Below are positions 25,201-34,531 of a stretch of DNA of 60,431 bases, in pieces. The stretch comes from an uncultured Collinsella sp. (GTDB lineage Bacteria > Actinomycetota > Coriobacteriia > Coriobacteriales > Coriobacteriaceae), in contig CABUXL010000010.1 in the NCBI GenBank assembly GCA_902495525.1, positions 1 through 60,431 of the forward strand, written 5' to 3'. The translations under genes were made by a program, and so were the position numbers. The notes beneath the pieces are model-generated. The model was given only the letters and a program-made list of their open reading frames with translations, was not told where the DNA came from and searched no databases. Numbering within the stretch: the first letter of the stretch is position 1; the number at the start of each line of letters is the position of its first letter.

Positions 25201-28200
25201 ATGGTCTCTCGTATCTACGTGGAGAAGAAACCCGGGTTCGACGTCGAGGCTCAGCAGCTCAAGGGCGAGCTGACCGAGATTCTCGGCATCAAGGGCATCG
25301 AGGCCCTGAGGATCATCAACCGCTACGACGTCGAGGGCATCGACGAGGAGCTTTTCCGCTCCTGCGTGCCGACCGTCTTTAGCGAGCCCCAGGTCGATGT
25401 GACCTACGACGAGCTCCCCGCAAGCGATGGCGCCGTCTTTGCCGTCGAATTCCTGCCTGGCCAGTTTGACCAGCGCGCCGACTCCGCCAGCGAGTGCGTG
25501 CAGCTCATCAGCCAGGGCGAGCGCCCCGCCGTGCGCTCCGCCAAGGTCTATATGATCTCGGGCGCTCTGGACGAGGCCGCCATCGATGCCATCAAGCACT
25601 ACGTGGTGAACCCCGTCGAGGCGCGCATCGCCTCGCTCGACCTGCCCGAGACGCTGTACATGGAGACCCCCGAGCCCCAGCCCGTCGAGGTGCTCGACGG
25701 TTTCCGCGAGCTCGACGAGGCCGGCCTTGCCGCCTTTATTTCCGAGCGCGGCCTTGCCATGGACGAGGCGGACATCGCCTTCTGCCAGCAGTACTTCCGC
25801 GATGAGGATCGCGACCCCACCATCACCGAGATCCGTGTGATCGACACCTACTGGTCCGACCACTGCCGCCACACCACCTTCGGCACCGTCCTGGACGACG
25901 TGACGATCGACGACGCCGTGGTGCAGCAGGCCTTCGACCGCTACATGGAGATGCGCCACGAACTCGGCCGCGACGCCAAGCCCGTCTGCCTCATGGACAT
26001 GGGCACCATCGGCGCTAAGTACCTTAAGAAGACCGGCGTCATGACCGATGTCGACGAGTCCGAGGAGATCAACGCCTGCACCGTCAAGGTGAAGGTCGAT
26101 GTCGACGGCGAGGACCAGGACTGGCTGTTCCTGTTTAAGAACGAGACCCACAACCACCCGACCGAGATCGAGCCCTTCGGCGGTGCCGCCACCTGCGTGG
26201 GCGGCGCCATCCGCGACCCGCTCTCGGGCCGCAGCTATGTGTACCAGGCCATGCGCGTCACCGGCGCCGGCGACCCCACCGTCCCGGTTTCCGAGACGCT
26301 CGAGGGCAAGCTGCCGCAGCGCAAGCTCGTGACCACTGCCGCCGCCGGCTACTCCAGCTACGGCAACCAGATCGGCCTTGCCACCGGCCAGGTCAACGAG
26401 CTCTATCACCCCGGCTACGTGGCCAAGCGCATGGAGGTCGGCGCCGTCGTGGGCGCTACCCCGGCAAACCACGTTCGTCGCGAGTGCCCCGCCCCCACCG
26501 ACAAGATCATCCTACTGGGTGGCCGCACCGGCCGCGATGGCATCGGTGGCGCCACCGGCTCCTCCAAGACCCAGAACACCGAGTCCATCGAGACCTCGGG
26601 TGCCGAGGTCCAGAAGGGCAACGCCCCTGTCGAGCGCAAGCTGCAGCGTCTGTTCCGCCGCGGCGACGCCTGCCGTCTGATCAAGCGCTGCAACGACTTT
26701 GGCGCCGGCGGCGTCTCGGTCGCCGTGGGCGAGCTTGCCGACGGCCTGTATGTCGACCTTGATACCGTGACCAAGAAGTACGACGGCCTGGACGGCACCG
26801 AGCTCGCTATCTCTGAGTCCCAGGAGCGCATGGCCTGTGCCGTCGCCGACGGTGACGTCGAGGAGTTCATGGGCTACGCCGCTGAGGAGAACCTCGAGGC
26901 GACCGTTATCGCCGAGGTTACCGCCGAGCCGCGCATGCGCATGGCCTGGAACGGCGTCGCCATCGTCGACCTGTCCCGCGAGTTCCTCAACTCCAACGGC
27001 GCACCCAAGCACCAGGTCGCCCACGTGTGCGCCCGTAGCGTGTGGCAGCCCAGCTGGGCCGGCACCACGCTCGCCGAGCGCATGACCTCGCTTGTCACCG
27101 ACCTCAACGTCGCTTCTAACAAGGGCCTTTCCGAGCGCTTCGACTCCACCATCGGCGCCGCGACCGTGCTCATGCCCTTTGGCGGCAAGACGCAGCTCAC
27201 CCCAAGCTCGGCCATGGTCGCCAAGTTCCCCGTGGACGGCGAGACCACCACGGCGAGCGCTATGGCATGGGGCTTCAACCCCTACCTGATGGAAGCCGAC
27301 CAGTTTGCGGGCGCCTACCTGTCCGTGGTCGAGTCCATCGCCAAGCTCGTTGCCGCCGGCTTTGAGCACAAGCGCGCCTACCTCTCCTTCCAGGAATACT
27401 TCGAGCGCCTGCGCACCGAGGCAGAGCGCTGGGGCAAGCCCGCGGCAGCCGTCTTGGGCGCCCTTATGGCCCAAGTCGACCTGGGTGCCGGCGCCATCGG
27501 TGGCAAGGATTCCATGAGCGGCTCGTTTGAGGACGAGGCCGGCGAGCTCAACGTCCCGCCGACCCTGATCAGCTTCGCCGTCGCCGTGGGCAAGGCCGCC
27601 CGCGCCGTCTCGCCCGAGTTCAAGGGCCTCACGCACCGCGTCGTCCGCATCGCCCCCGCCACCTATGGCGAGGACTACCGTCCCGACGCCCAGCAGCTGC
27701 TCGCCGCGTTTGACGCTGTCGAGGTGCTCACTGCTACCGGCAACGCCCTGGCCATCTCCACGCCCGGCTACGGCTGCGGCGCCGAGAGCCTCTTTAAGAT
27801 GTGCGTCGGTAACCAGATCGGTATCGAGCTTGCCGAGGATGTAGACGTGGAGAGCCTCTTCACCCCGCTCTACGGCAGCTTTATCGTCGAGCTCGCCGAG
27901 GATGCCGAGCTGCCCGAGGTCGCCGACGGCGTTGTCGTCGAGCCCCTGGGCACCACCGTCGAGGGCTATGTCATCGACACCGGCTCCGAAGTCATCGAGC
28001 TCGCCGAGCTCCAGGAGGCCTGGGAGAGCGGCATCGAGAGTGTCTTTGCCTACCGCAGCGCCGACGAGACCCCCGAGGTCGAGACCATCGACTTCCGCGC
28101 CAAGAACATCCACGTGTACGCCGGCGCCAAGATCGCCCGCCCGCGCGTGGTTATCCCCGTGTTCCCCGGCAACAACTGCGAGTACGACAGCGCCCGTGCC

Positions 28201-28947
28201 TTCCGTGCCGCCGGTGCTGAGGCCGACACCTTCGTGATCAACAACCTCACGCCCGAGGCCGTCGCCGAGAGCACCCACGAGCTTGCCCGCCGCATCCGTG
28301 CAAGCCAGATCGTTATGATCCCCGGCGGCTTCTCGGGCGGCGACGAGCCCGACGGCTCTGCCAAGTTCATCACGGCGTTCTTCCGCGCTCCCGAGGTCAC
28401 CGAGGCAGTCCGCGACCTGCTCAAGGCCCGCGATGGCCTAATGCTGGGCATCTGCAACGGCTTCCAGGCCCTGATCAAGCTCGGCCTGGTGCCCTACGGC
28501 GACATCGTCGACGCCACGCCCGATGCGCCCACGTTGACGTTCAACACCATCGGTCGCCACCAGAGCCGTCTGGTGCGCACCCGCATCTCGTCCAACTTGT
28601 CCCCGTGGCTGTCGCAGTGCAGCCTGGACGACCCCTACACCGTCGCCATCAGCCACGGCGAGGGCCGCTTTGTCGCCAATGACGAAGTGCTCGCCCAGCT
28701 GATCGCCAGCGGCCAGGTCGCCACGCAGTACGTGGGCGAGGACGGCAAGCCCAGCATGGATCTCTCCGTCAACCCCAACGGCTCCGCACTCGCCATCGAG
28801 GGCATCACGAGCCCCGACGGCCGCGTCCTGGGCAAGATGGGCCATGCCGAGCGTCGCGGCGACAACCTGTACCGCAACGTGCCCGAGCATGTCCCCGGCG
28901 ATAAGTTCATGCCGATCTTTGAGAGCGGCGTGGCCTACTTCGCTTAA
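25201..28947 (+). CDS. purL: Phosphoribosylformylglycinamidine synthase, single chain
   Basis: Step 4 of purine synthesis: FGAR plus glutamine and ATP gives FGAM. 1248 residues join the PurS-like, PurL and glutaminase (PurQ) parts. The synthase signature TYWSDHCRHTTF is at about 217-228, and metal/ATP-binding ETHNHPTEIEPF follows. The class I glutaminase at the C-terminus has PVFPGNNCEYD, MIPGGFSGGD, the nucleophile in GICNGFQ (Cys about 1085) and SHGEGRF (His about 1151). The start at 25201 has AGGAACC upstream; the frame is open to 25093 but that part is not family-like. Followed by a strong terminator. No other pur genes are next to it. Confidence 0.95.
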   Translation: MVSRIYVEKKPGFDVEAQQLKGELTEILGIKGIEALRIINRYDVEGIDEELFRSCVPTVFSEPQVDVTYDELPASDGAVFAVEFLPGQFDQRADSASECVQLISQGERPAVRSAKVYMISGALDEAAIDAIKHYVVNPVEARIASLDLPETLYMETPEPQPVEVLDGFRELDEAGLAAFISERGLAMDEADIAFCQQYFRDEDRDPTITEIRVIDTYWSDHCRHTTFGTVLDDVTIDDAVVQQAFDRYMEMRHELGRDAKPVCLMDMGTIGAKYLKKTGVMTDVDESEEINACTVKVKVDVDGEDQDWLFLFKNETHNHPTEIEPFGGAATCVGGAIRDPLSGRSYVYQAMRVTGAGDPTVPVSETLEGKLPQRKLVTTAAAGYSSYGNQIGLATGQVNELYHPGYVAKRMEVGAVVGATPANHVRRECPAPTDKIILLGGRTGRDGIGGATGSSKTQNTESIETSGAEVQKGNAPVERKLQRLFRRGDACRLIKRCNDFGAGGVSVAVGELADGLYVDLDTVTKKYDGLDGTELAISESQERMACAVADGDVEEFMGYAAEENLEATVIAEVTAEPRMRMAWNGVAIVDLSREFLNSNGAPKHQVAHVCARSVWQPSWAGTTLAERMTSLVTDLNVASNKGLSERFDSTIGAATVLMPFGGKTQLTPSSAMVAKFPVDGETTTASAMAWGFNPYLMEADQFAGAYLSVVESIAKLVAAGFEHKRAYLSFQEYFERLRTEAERWGKPAAAVLGALMAQVDLGAGAIGGKDSMSGSFEDEAGELNVPPTLISFAVAVGKAARAVSPEFKGLTHRVVRIAPATYGEDYRPDAQQLLAAFDAVEVLTATGNALAISTPGYGCGAESLFKMCVGNQIGIELAEDVDVESLFTPLYGSFIVELAEDAELPEVADGVVVEPLGTTVEGYVIDTGSEVIELAELQEAWESGIESVFAYRSADETPEVETIDFRAKNIHVYAGAKIARPRVVIPVFPGNNCEYDSARAFRAAGAEADTFVINNLTPEAVAESTHELARRIRASQIVMIPGGFSGGDEPDGSAKFITAFFRAPEVTEAVRDLLKARDGLMLGICNGFQALIKLGLVPYGDIVDATPDAPTLTFNTIGRHQSRLVRTRISSNLSPWLSQCSLDDPYTVAISHGEGRFVANDEVLAQLIASGQVATQYVGEDGKPSMDLSVNPNGSALAIEGITSPDGRVLGKMGHAERRGDNLYRNVPEHVPGDKFMPIFESGVAYFA

Positions 28948-28984
28948 ACCTTTCCCATCGGTTACAATCCCTTCGGGTAACAAC

Positions 28985-29021
28985 ACCCGCCACCGACACA
29001 TCCGGTGGCGGGTTCTTTTTT
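28985..29021 (+). terminator. Terminator of purL
   Basis: ACCCGCCACCG and CGGTGGCGGGT pair perfectly around a short loop and are followed by TCTTTTTT. It lies 38 bases after the purL stop and directly upstream of the exporter gene. Confidence 0.92.
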
Positions 29022-29046
29022 GCTTCGCGCATGTAGGAAGGACATC

Positions 29047-29982
29047 ATGGAAAGCCGCAAGCCGTATCTCGCCACCCTGCCCGGACTCATCCTGGGCTGT
29101 CTTGTTTGCTGTGCACTCTGGGGATCGGCCTTTCCCTGCATCAAGATCGGCTACGCACTCTTTGGTATCCCAGCGCACGATAGCGCTTCGCAGCTGCTCT
29201 TTGCAGGTTTACGCTTTACGCTTGCCGGCGCCCTGGTTATCGTTGGGATGAGCGCGGCCCAACGCCGTCCCCTCATACCGCAAGCGCGCGACATCAAACC
29301 CATCTTTGTCTTGTCGCTCTTCCAGACTATCGGGCAGTACTTCTTTTTCTATCTGGGCCTCTCACGCGCCAGCGCCATGTCGAGCTCCATCATCGAGGCC
29401 AGCGCCAACTTCCTCGCAATCCTCTTTGCCGCCCTGGCATTTCACACCGAGAAGCTCAGTACGGCCAAGGTGCTTGGCTGTGCGCTGGGCTTTGCCGGCG
29501 TCGCGCTCGTCAACCTTTCGGGCGCAGATGGCACCTTTGGCTTCAGGCTCGATGGCGAGGGCTTTATCCTAGCCTCCACTGTCGCGGGTGCTCTTTCGAC
29601 CTGCCTGATCGGTATCTTCTCGCGCGAGCACGACGGCGTCTTGCTTGCCGGGTGGCAGTTCTTGGTCGGCGGCCTGGTCCTCACCGCCATCGGCTTTTTG
29701 ATGGGTGGCGCGCTCTCCCCCACAGCGATTGTCCCCGCCATCGCGCTCATCATCTACATGGCGCTTATCTCCGCGGTCGCCTACTCGCTGTGGTCGCGCC
29801 TGCTTGCCGTCAACCCCGTCAGCCGCGTCTCGGTCTTTGGCTTTATGAACCCGGTCTTTGGCGTGCTGCTGAGCGCGCTGCTGCTCGGCGAGGGCGCTGG
29901 CACGAGCCCCGTTACCGTCATAGTTGCCCTGCTGTTGGTCTGCGGCGGCATCATCATTGTCAACAAACCCAAAAAAGCCTAG
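29047..29982 (+). CDS. EamA-family (DMT) transporter
   Basis: 311 residues with ten hydrophobic segments in two EamA repeats (about 12-150 and 160-305). Landmarks are the CALWGSAFPCIKIGY start region, the SRASAMSSSIIEASANFLAILFA segment and a second repeat ending in GVLLSALLLGEGAG. Family members export amino acids and other metabolites; the substrate is not predictable. AGGAAGG lies upstream of the ATG. It may be transcribed alone because of the purL terminator. Confidence 0.87.
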   Translation: MESRKPYLATLPGLILGCLVCCALWGSAFPCIKIGYALFGIPAHDSASQLLFAGLRFTLAGALVIVGMSAAQRRPLIPQARDIKPIFVLSLFQTIGQYFFFYLGLSRASAMSSSIIEASANFLAILFAALAFHTEKLSTAKVLGCALGFAGVALVNLSGADGTFGFRLDGEGFILASTVAGALSTCLIGIFSREHDGVLLAGWQFLVGGLVLTAIGFLMGGALSPTAIVPAIALIIYMALISAVAYSLWSRLLAVNPVSRVSVFGFMNPVFGVLLSALLLGEGAGTSPVTVIVALLLVCGGIIIVNKPKKA

Positions 29983-30080
29983 CGAGCTCACTTTTTAGGA
30001 AGGGCATTCGCATACTTTAGCTTAATGGAATACATCGATGAGCTGAGGGCCGCCACGCACGCAAGCGTGCGACCCTTTTC

Positions 30081-31223
30081 CTAGCGTATCTGGATGCCGG
30101 CTTTCTTTTTCTCGGCCTTGACGCGGTAGAGCTCCGCATCGGCAGCGCGAAGTAAGTCTTGCCAGGTATCAACACTATCGCCGACCCGCGCGTAACCGAT
30201 GGACATCCGCAATGCATACGGTACCTCGGCACGAGCGAGCTCGTCGTCAATCGCCGAACACAGGTCTATGATGTCCTGTTCCGCCGCTGCCTTTTGGAGC
30301 ACCACAAACTCATCGCCACCATAACGTGCGATAAAGCCACCAGACGCCGAGCAGACTTCTTTGAGCGCAGCGGATATGACCTGAAGAGCATGGTCGCCCT
30401 CCACATGTCCATAGCGATCGTTAATCTGCTTAAAGCCATCAGCGTCCATCATAAGCAGATAAACATCTTCGGCCTGATCCACATTTGAAAAGAGCGACAG
30501 CATATAGGTCTCAAAACGATTGCGGTTGTTGAGTCCAGTCAACGGGTCAGTAGAGATCAGTTGCTCCTGATAGACGATGTAGAGCAGCAGGATGCTCAGC
30601 GTTATACCGACGCAAAGGCCCGGTACCGAAAACAAAACTTGGAAGGTACCGCCCACCAGAGCGGGAACCGCAAAAAAGGCGAGGGTGCGATAAATGGCCT
30701 TCTTTTGCAGGCTTTCGACTTTTCGAGCCTGAATAAAGGCATGCAAGGACGTATATATGACGTAGCAGTAGCTCACGATGGGCTGAATCATATAAGCAAA
30801 GCCGCGACGATATACGCCCTGTGCATCGATATAGAACATAGCGTGCGTCCAGTAGCTGGTAAATGCCAGCACGACCACCAATGCTGTTGGCAACGTTAAA
30901 AGTACCACCCTGTAGGGCGTGGTCAGGAGCCGTGAGCCCTGCATCGTCTCGGAATAGAAAAACCAAATGAGGCACGCGATGGCGAACAGCGAAAACGAGA
31001 CCGCGTTGGAAATCCAGTTGGCCGTGATGCCTACAGGAGTGCTTACGCCGTCCGAGAGCGTCCAGATCATATCGAAGAAAATGTAGGCAGCAGACGTGTA
31101 GCCCAGCATGCTAAACAAAAGCTGCTGGGTGCTCGAGAACAGGGAGCGACGGCTTCGTACGGCAAGCCCGATAAGAATAATCATGCACAGCAGGAATATC
31201 TCGATCTTGAGTGCCTTAATCAC
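30081..31223 (-). CDS. Membrane diguanylate cyclase (GGDEF)
   Basis: 380 residues. About seven N-terminal membrane segments (1-220) are joined to a GGDEF domain (about 221-380) with DPLTGLNNRNRFE (226-238) and a canonical YGGDEFV (GGDEF 302-306), so it should make cyclic di-GMP from GTP. No RxxD inhibitory site precedes the active site. The membrane part is a probable sensor of unknown signal. The GTG at 31223 has GGGAGGG six bases upstream; longer frames to 31451 have no such site. No c-di-GMP phosphodiesterase or PilZ gene is in the window. Confidence 0.9.
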   Translation of the reverse strand: MIKALKIEIFLLCMIILIGLAVRSRRSLFSSTQQLLFSMLGYTSAAYIFFDMIWTLSDGVSTPVGITANWISNAVSFSLFAIACLIWFFYSETMQGSRLLTTPYRVVLLTLPTALVVVLAFTSYWTHAMFYIDAQGVYRRGFAYMIQPIVSYCYVIYTSLHAFIQARKVESLQKKAIYRTLAFFAVPALVGGTFQVLFSVPGLCVGITLSILLLYIVYQEQLISTDPLTGLNNRNRFETYMLSLFSNVDQAEDVYLLMMDADGFKQINDRYGHVEGDHALQVISAALKEVCSASGGFIARYGGDEFVVLQKAAAEQDIIDLCSAIDDELARAEVPYALRMSIGYARVGDSVDTWQDLLRAADAELYRVKAEKKKAGIQIR

Positions 31224-31413
31224 TAGACGCCCTCCCTTCAATATCCAAGTGGCCAGAATCGCCCGAGTCGCGCCCAGGCGCCAAACACCCCTTTCTCCGC
31301 AGGGGTAAAGGGAATCATAGCAGAGCGCCCGAACGTCACTGCAGAACAGCCACCGTTCGGGCGCCCATACGGCGCGAATTGCACACGCCGGCTTGATTGA
31401 CTCGCGTCGACGA

Positions 31414-32436
31414 TTACTCGCCGTCGATGTCGGTCGCGACGGCCTCCTCAATAGCCTCGACGCCTTCGACCGACAGATCCTCTTCGCCGTGGCAGAACTT
31501 CTTATCGACCCAGCCGGTCAGAATCGGGGCCATGATTGCCGTGATGATGACGGCGGTGGCGATCTGCGCATACGCGGTGGGCGCAAGCTCGGCATAGCGT
31601 GGCGCGACCTCGGCAAGAGCAACCGGCGTGGTCATAGCCGTGCCGGCGATGGTGGAGCAGGCAACGGCGGCCTTGCCGTTGCCGCCGCACAAGCGCTCGA
31701 AGGCAAAGGTGATGGGGCCAACGATAAAGAGGGTGATGAGGCCCAGCAGGATGCCCGAGATACCGCCGGTGATAAAGCTCGACAGGCTCATGGACGCACC
31801 GAGCTGAAATCCGATGACAGCGATCGCGGGATTGGCGCCGGGGACCAGCAGGTTCTTGATAAACGGGAACAAGTTGCCCAGGACCATGCCGATAACAAGC
31901 GGCAGGATGGATCCGATGATGGTGCCGACGGGGATATTGGCGAGACCCGAGACACCGAGGATGATCATCGTGACGGCGGGGCCGGCCGTAAAGAACAGGA
32001 TACCGACAGCGCCCTGCTCGGACTCATCGCCGAACTCGCCCATGATGCCCGTATAGAGCGCCATGTTGCAAAACGTAATGCCGCCGATGATGGAAACCGA
32101 GCTCAGGCCTAAAAAGTTATCGTTAAAGAAGTACGCGACGCCCAGACCCAGCGCGGCTGCCACTACAAGCTTAGGAATCAGCACGACGATGCCGGTCTTG
32201 ATGGCGCCCGGCGTGGACTTAAAGCTGATGCCGGCGCCCACAAACAGCAGGATCGCGGCGACGATGGTATTGGACCCACCGCGGCAGGCAGCCGTAAAGA
32301 AGCCGCCGATCTCAAAAACCTGCGGGCAGAAGGTGTTGAGCAAAAGACCGACGATCATGGGATAGATCATGATGTCGCCCGGGATGCGCGGGACCTTGAA
32401 TTTCTTTTGCTCGTTGGCGGTTGCTTCCTGTGCCAT
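31414..32436 (-). CDS. 2-keto-3-deoxygluconate permease (KdgT) family transporter
   Basis: 340 residues with about ten membrane segments. The IPGDIMIYPMIVGLLLNTFCP start region, the FVGAGISFKSTPGAIKTG segment and AVIGFQLGASMSL recall KdgT, which imports ketodeoxygluconate from pectin breakdown with protons. No kdgK, kdgA or pectinase genes are close, so the true substrate is uncertain. The ATG at 32436 has GGGGG upstream. Ends with a short acidic tail (EEDLSVEGVEAIEEAVATDID). Confidence 0.85.
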   Translation of the reverse strand: MAQEATANEQKKFKVPRIPGDIMIYPMIVGLLLNTFCPQVFEIGGFFTAACRGGSNTIVAAILLFVGAGISFKSTPGAIKTGIVVLIPKLVVAAALGLGVAYFFNDNFLGLSSVSIIGGITFCNMALYTGIMGEFGDESEQGAVGILFFTAGPAVTMIILGVSGLANIPVGTIIGSILPLVIGMVLGNLFPFIKNLLVPGANPAIAVIGFQLGASMSLSSFITGGISGILLGLITLFIVGPITFAFERLCGGNGKAAVACSTIAGTAMTTPVALAEVAPRYAELAPTAYAQIATAVIITAIMAPILTGWVDKKFCHGEEDLSVEGVEAIEEAVATDIDGE

Positions 32437-32586
32437 GAAACCCCCATTTCCGCTGACGGGGTACAAAAGCCCACGTCACGCTTTGCTACAGTAAAGTTTG
32501 ACCATGGTACCAGAAGAAATAGACCAGCTCGGTGAAAAATTCTACAAGTTGGGATGGAACGAGATTCGGCGCCCGCGACGCCAGCC

Positions 32587-32910
32587 CTATATAAGGCTCA
32601 AGACGATATAGAGCACGATGCCCGAGACGCAGCACCACAGCATCGATTTTGTCTTGACCGCCACGGCCACGACGCCGGCGGCCGCAATCCAGGGAACCAA
32701 GGCAGGCCAGAATCCCGCGTCGAACGCGCCGGGGTTCACCAAGTCGTTGGCGACCAGCGCGGCAAAGGCAGCGGGCGGGATATAGCCCAGGGCCTCGGTA
32801 ATGCGGGGCGACAGGGTCCGCCCGCGCAAGGCGAACGCCGGCGCGATGCGAAAGAACGCGATAGCAGCCCACGACGACAGCCACAGAACCAAGAACTCGT
32901 TAACGGGCAT
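32587..32910 (-). CDS. azlD: AzlD family branched-chain amino acid exporter subunit
   Basis: 107 residues, four hydrophobic helices, with AzlD features WAAIAFFRIAPAFAL and GYIPPAAFAALVANDL. AzlD pairs with AzlC to export branched-chain amino acids or their analogues. The ATG at 32910 lies inside the last codons of azlC (11-base overlap) with GAGGTG upstream, so the pair is translationally coupled. It ends the operon. Confidence 0.88.
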   Translation of the reverse strand: MPVNEFLVLWLSSWAAIAFFRIAPAFALRGRTLSPRITEALGYIPPAAFAALVANDLVNPGAFDAGFWPALVPWIAAAGVVAVAVKTKSMLWCCVSGIVLYIVLSLI

Positions 32911-33592
32911 CGCGGGCACCTCTTCCGTCAAATACAGCATCGCACGCCAGCGCAATGGCAATACCGACCACGACGCTTGCCGGCACGGCAATATTCGTGA
33001 GGCCCAAGGACTTGCATACGGCGACGGACACCGCGCCCGAAACCGCTGCGACAACGTTGCCGCGCGACAGTCGCTGCGAAAAGAGCAGGCAGATAAAAAG
33101 CGATGTGCAGACAAAGCCCGCAATAGCGGTGGGGACATCGACAACAGTGCCGACAACGGCGCCCATCGTGCACGAAACGCCCCATGTCGCGATGAGGATC
33201 GCGTTGAGCACAAAGGACTCGCGCGGGCCCCAATCCTCCCCTTCAACCAACTTGGCAAGCGAGATGCCATATGCCTCCTCGGTAAGTGTCGCGGCAACAG
33301 CCAGCGTCTGACGCTTCGAGGCACCCCTCAGATGCGGCGCGATCGATGCCGAGTAAAGCGCAAAACGCGAGGAGATGGCGGCAACGCTCGCGATAATCGA
33401 AGGTGCCGGTACACCCGCCAGCCAAAGATTGCAGATCATAAACTGGCCGCTGCCCGTCACAAACGTGCTGCTCAGAGCAAAAACCATCCAGGGTTCCATT
33501 CCCGTCTGCCCCATGATCATTCCGCACGGCGCGCCTATTGCAACATAGGTAAGCATCACTGGCCAGACGGTTCTAACGATTTTGAGCACCAT
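32900..33592 (-). CDS. azlC: AzlC family branched-chain amino acid exporter
   Basis: 230 residues with about seven membrane helices. MLTYVAIGAPCGMIMGQTG and the TGSGQFMICNLWLAG and LTEEAYGISL segments are typical of AzlC. It should be the larger subunit of the AzlCD exporter; the opposite function of LivHMGF (import) is elsewhere in the window. I start at 33592; the frame extends to 33661, but the added residues are not AzlC-like. Upstream is a divergent gap shared with the HD gene. Confidence 0.88.
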   Translation of the reverse strand: MVLKIVRTVWPVMLTYVAIGAPCGMIMGQTGMEPWMVFALSSTFVTGSGQFMICNLWLAGVPAPSIIASVAAISSRFALYSASIAPHLRGASKRQTLAVAATLTEEAYGISLAKLVEGEDWGPRESFVLNAILIATWGVSCTMGAVVGTVVDVPTAIAGFVCTSLFICLLFSQRLSRGNVVAAVSGAVSVAVCKSLGLTNIAVPASVVVGIAIALACDAVFDGRGARDAR

Positions 33593-33718
33593 ACGCTTCT
33601 CATCCTGACAAGGTCTCCGAACCGCATGTAGCGACACGGCAGAATCATCATCCGACAGCAACCGAGTTCACCTACAATTGCCACCGGATCGAAAGACACA
33701 ACTTTTTAGGAAGTCATT

Positions 33719-34531
33719 ATGACAGCTATCGATCGAGGCCGGGCGCGCACGGCCTTCAAAAGCTACACCGATGCCTACGACGCCACCAACCCACGCATCG
33801 CGCTCAAAATCGAGCATACATACCACGTGGCCGAGGCATGCGATGCCGTAGCGCGCGAGCAGGGCTGGTCGTCAGAAGATATTGACCTGGCATGGCTTTG
33901 CGGCCTGCTACACGATATGGGCCGCTTTGAGCAGCTACGACGCTGGGACACCTTTAAGGACGCCGAGAGCATGAGCCATGCGGCGCTGGGCATTGAGGTC
34001 CTCTTTGGCGAGAATCCCGCCGATGCACCCGCCGAAACGAGCATCCGCGACTTTATCGATGACCCGGCAGAAGATGAGCTCATCCGAGTGAGCATTGCCT
34101 ATCACAGCGATTTCCGTCTACCCGCGCAGCTCGACGTGCGCACGCGAAGCTTCTGCGATATCGTGCGCGATGGTGACAAGATCGACATTATGCGCACCAT
34201 CGCCGACAGCACCGTCGACACCATCCTCAAGGTGGACGAGAAGACGTTTCTCGGCAGCCGTTTCTCGTCGCCGGCACTTGCCGCCTTTGACGAGCACCGC
34301 TGCGTCGCACGCGATGAACGCAACGAGCCCGCAGACTACCTGGTGGGACTCATCTGCTTTATGTTTGAGCTCGTCTATCCAGCAAGCCGCGCGCTGGCGC
34401 GCGAACAGGGCGATATCCACCGCCTGCTCGACGCGCCCTTTGGCATTACGCAGCCCTTTACCGACCCCGCCACGCAGGCAACCTGGAGCCGCCTAAAGGA
34501 CGAGATGCGCGACTGGCTGGCGCGCGCCTAG
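33719..34531 (+). CDS. HD-domain hydrolase
   Basis: 270 residues. HTYHVAEACDAV (His33/His36) and GLLHDMGRFEQ (His65-Asp66), with a later DGDKID aspartate, form an HD metal site. HD proteins are phosphohydrolases, often on nucleotides; the substrate here is unknown. AGGAAG precedes the ATG. Its TAG stop overlaps the stop of the convergent etfA gene in the four bases CTAG (34528-34531). Confidence 0.8.
   Translation: MTAIDRGRARTAFKSYTDAYDATNPRIALKIEHTYHVAEACDAVAREQGWSSEDIDLAWLCGLLHDMGRFEQLRRWDTFKDAESMSHAALGIEVLFGENPADAPAETSIRDFIDDPAEDELIRVSIAYHSDFRLPAQLDVRTRSFCDIVRDGDKIDIMRTIADSTVDTILKVDEKTFLGSRFSSPALAAFDEHRCVARDERNEPADYLVGLICFMFELVYPASRALAREQGDIHRLLDAPFGITQPFTDPATQATWSRLKDEMRDWLARA

Noticed and set aside
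26512..28278. 588-residue open frame opposite purL
   Set aside because: Antisense shadow of purL with strongly skewed Gly/Asp/Val composition; no start signal.
30030..30080. Terminator after the diguanylate cyclase gene
   Set aside because: A GCACGC/GCGTGC hairpin exists but has no T-run on either strand and weak position; not enough to call.
32587..33324. A 245-residue protein covering azlD
   Set aside because: Only the last 107 residues of this frame are AzlD-like; the upstream part overlaps azlC in another frame and is Arg/Ser-rich shadow.
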